Origin: Anodontia alba
Lineage: Eukaryota > Mollusca > Bivalvia > Lucinida > Lucinidae
Reading direction: 5' to 3'
Length of the DNA stretch: 64,000 bases
Assembly: GCA_964016985.1 (NCBI GenBank)
Contig: OZ024828.1
Span: forward strand, 77,521,869 to 77,585,868
Position numbers and translations under genes: made by a program. Positions 63,991 to 64,000 of this stretch are shown here, in pieces. The notes beneath the pieces are model-generated. The model ran no database searches. It saw nothing but the letters and a program-made list of their open reading frames with translations, and was not told the DNA's origin. Numbering within the stretch: the stretch's first letter is position 1; every line of letters begins with the position of its first letter.

Positions 63991-64000
63991 TGAAGAACTG

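Noticed and set aside
1..64000. CRISPR array, operon or prokaryotic system
   Set aside because: Repeats are dispersed and inverted, spacers are irregular, there are no cas-like genes and no dense coding; the window is animal nuclear DNA.

Overview
This is animal nuclear DNA: AT-rich, intron-scale intergenic sequence crowded with short foldback transposable elements, microsatellites, a tRNA-derived SINE and decayed LINE reverse transcriptase. The repeat style (hairpin elements with TGATCAG cores, TTAA-flanked elements, a tRNA SINE) and a moody/melatonin-receptor-like GPCR fit a mollusc, most likely a heterodont (clam-type) bivalve. The species cannot be fixed from the sequence alone. No operons, bacterial genes, CRISPR arrays or true rRNA/tRNA genes were seen.

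The only convincing intact gene is a single-exon rhodopsin-like GPCR (22382-23380, +). It has a plausible core promoter (CCAAT box, TATA box, initiator) at 21673-21736 and sits in an island of about 1.9 kb without recognisable repeats (21487-23400). Several class A hallmark residues are replaced. Two reverse-transcriptase relics are present: a long L1/Tx1-like pseudogene on the minus strand (11108-13011) and a short LINE fragment on the plus strand (36809-36970). All other open frames appear to be translations of repeats or chance frames.

The rest is a mosaic of repeat families, named here for reference. Family A has 20-bp terminal repeats (CATYACGAAAACACGCCTAT), three hairpins and about two dozen copies. 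Family B contains GATCAG/GCGCAG hairpins. Family C has a central CAAACAGTGTAGA hairpin. E, T2 and T3 are Tigger/pogo-like elements with TA target sites. P1 to P5 are piggyBac-like elements with TTAA target sites. F, G, K, L, Q, R and S are further families, and there is one hAT-like element with an 8-bp duplication.

Layout: 0-10 kb holds F, G, A, C, L and S copies; 11-13 kb the LINE relic; 13-21 kb dense A copies including a tandem triplication; 21.5-23.4 kb the GPCR; 23.4-36 kb B, P, E, T2 and T3 elements; 37-39.6 kb is nearly repeat-free; 42.6-43.7 kb is a 1.1-kb long inverted repeat; 44-52 kb is mixed; 52.3 kb is the SINE; 54.4-55.2 kb is a 28-bp minisatellite; 57-64 kb has scattered elements including a nested hAT-like element.

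The most unexpected pattern is modularity. The same central hairpins recur inside element families whose termini are unrelated (Tigger-like, piggyBac-like and family A), as if the hairpin were exchanged or mobilised independently of the ends.
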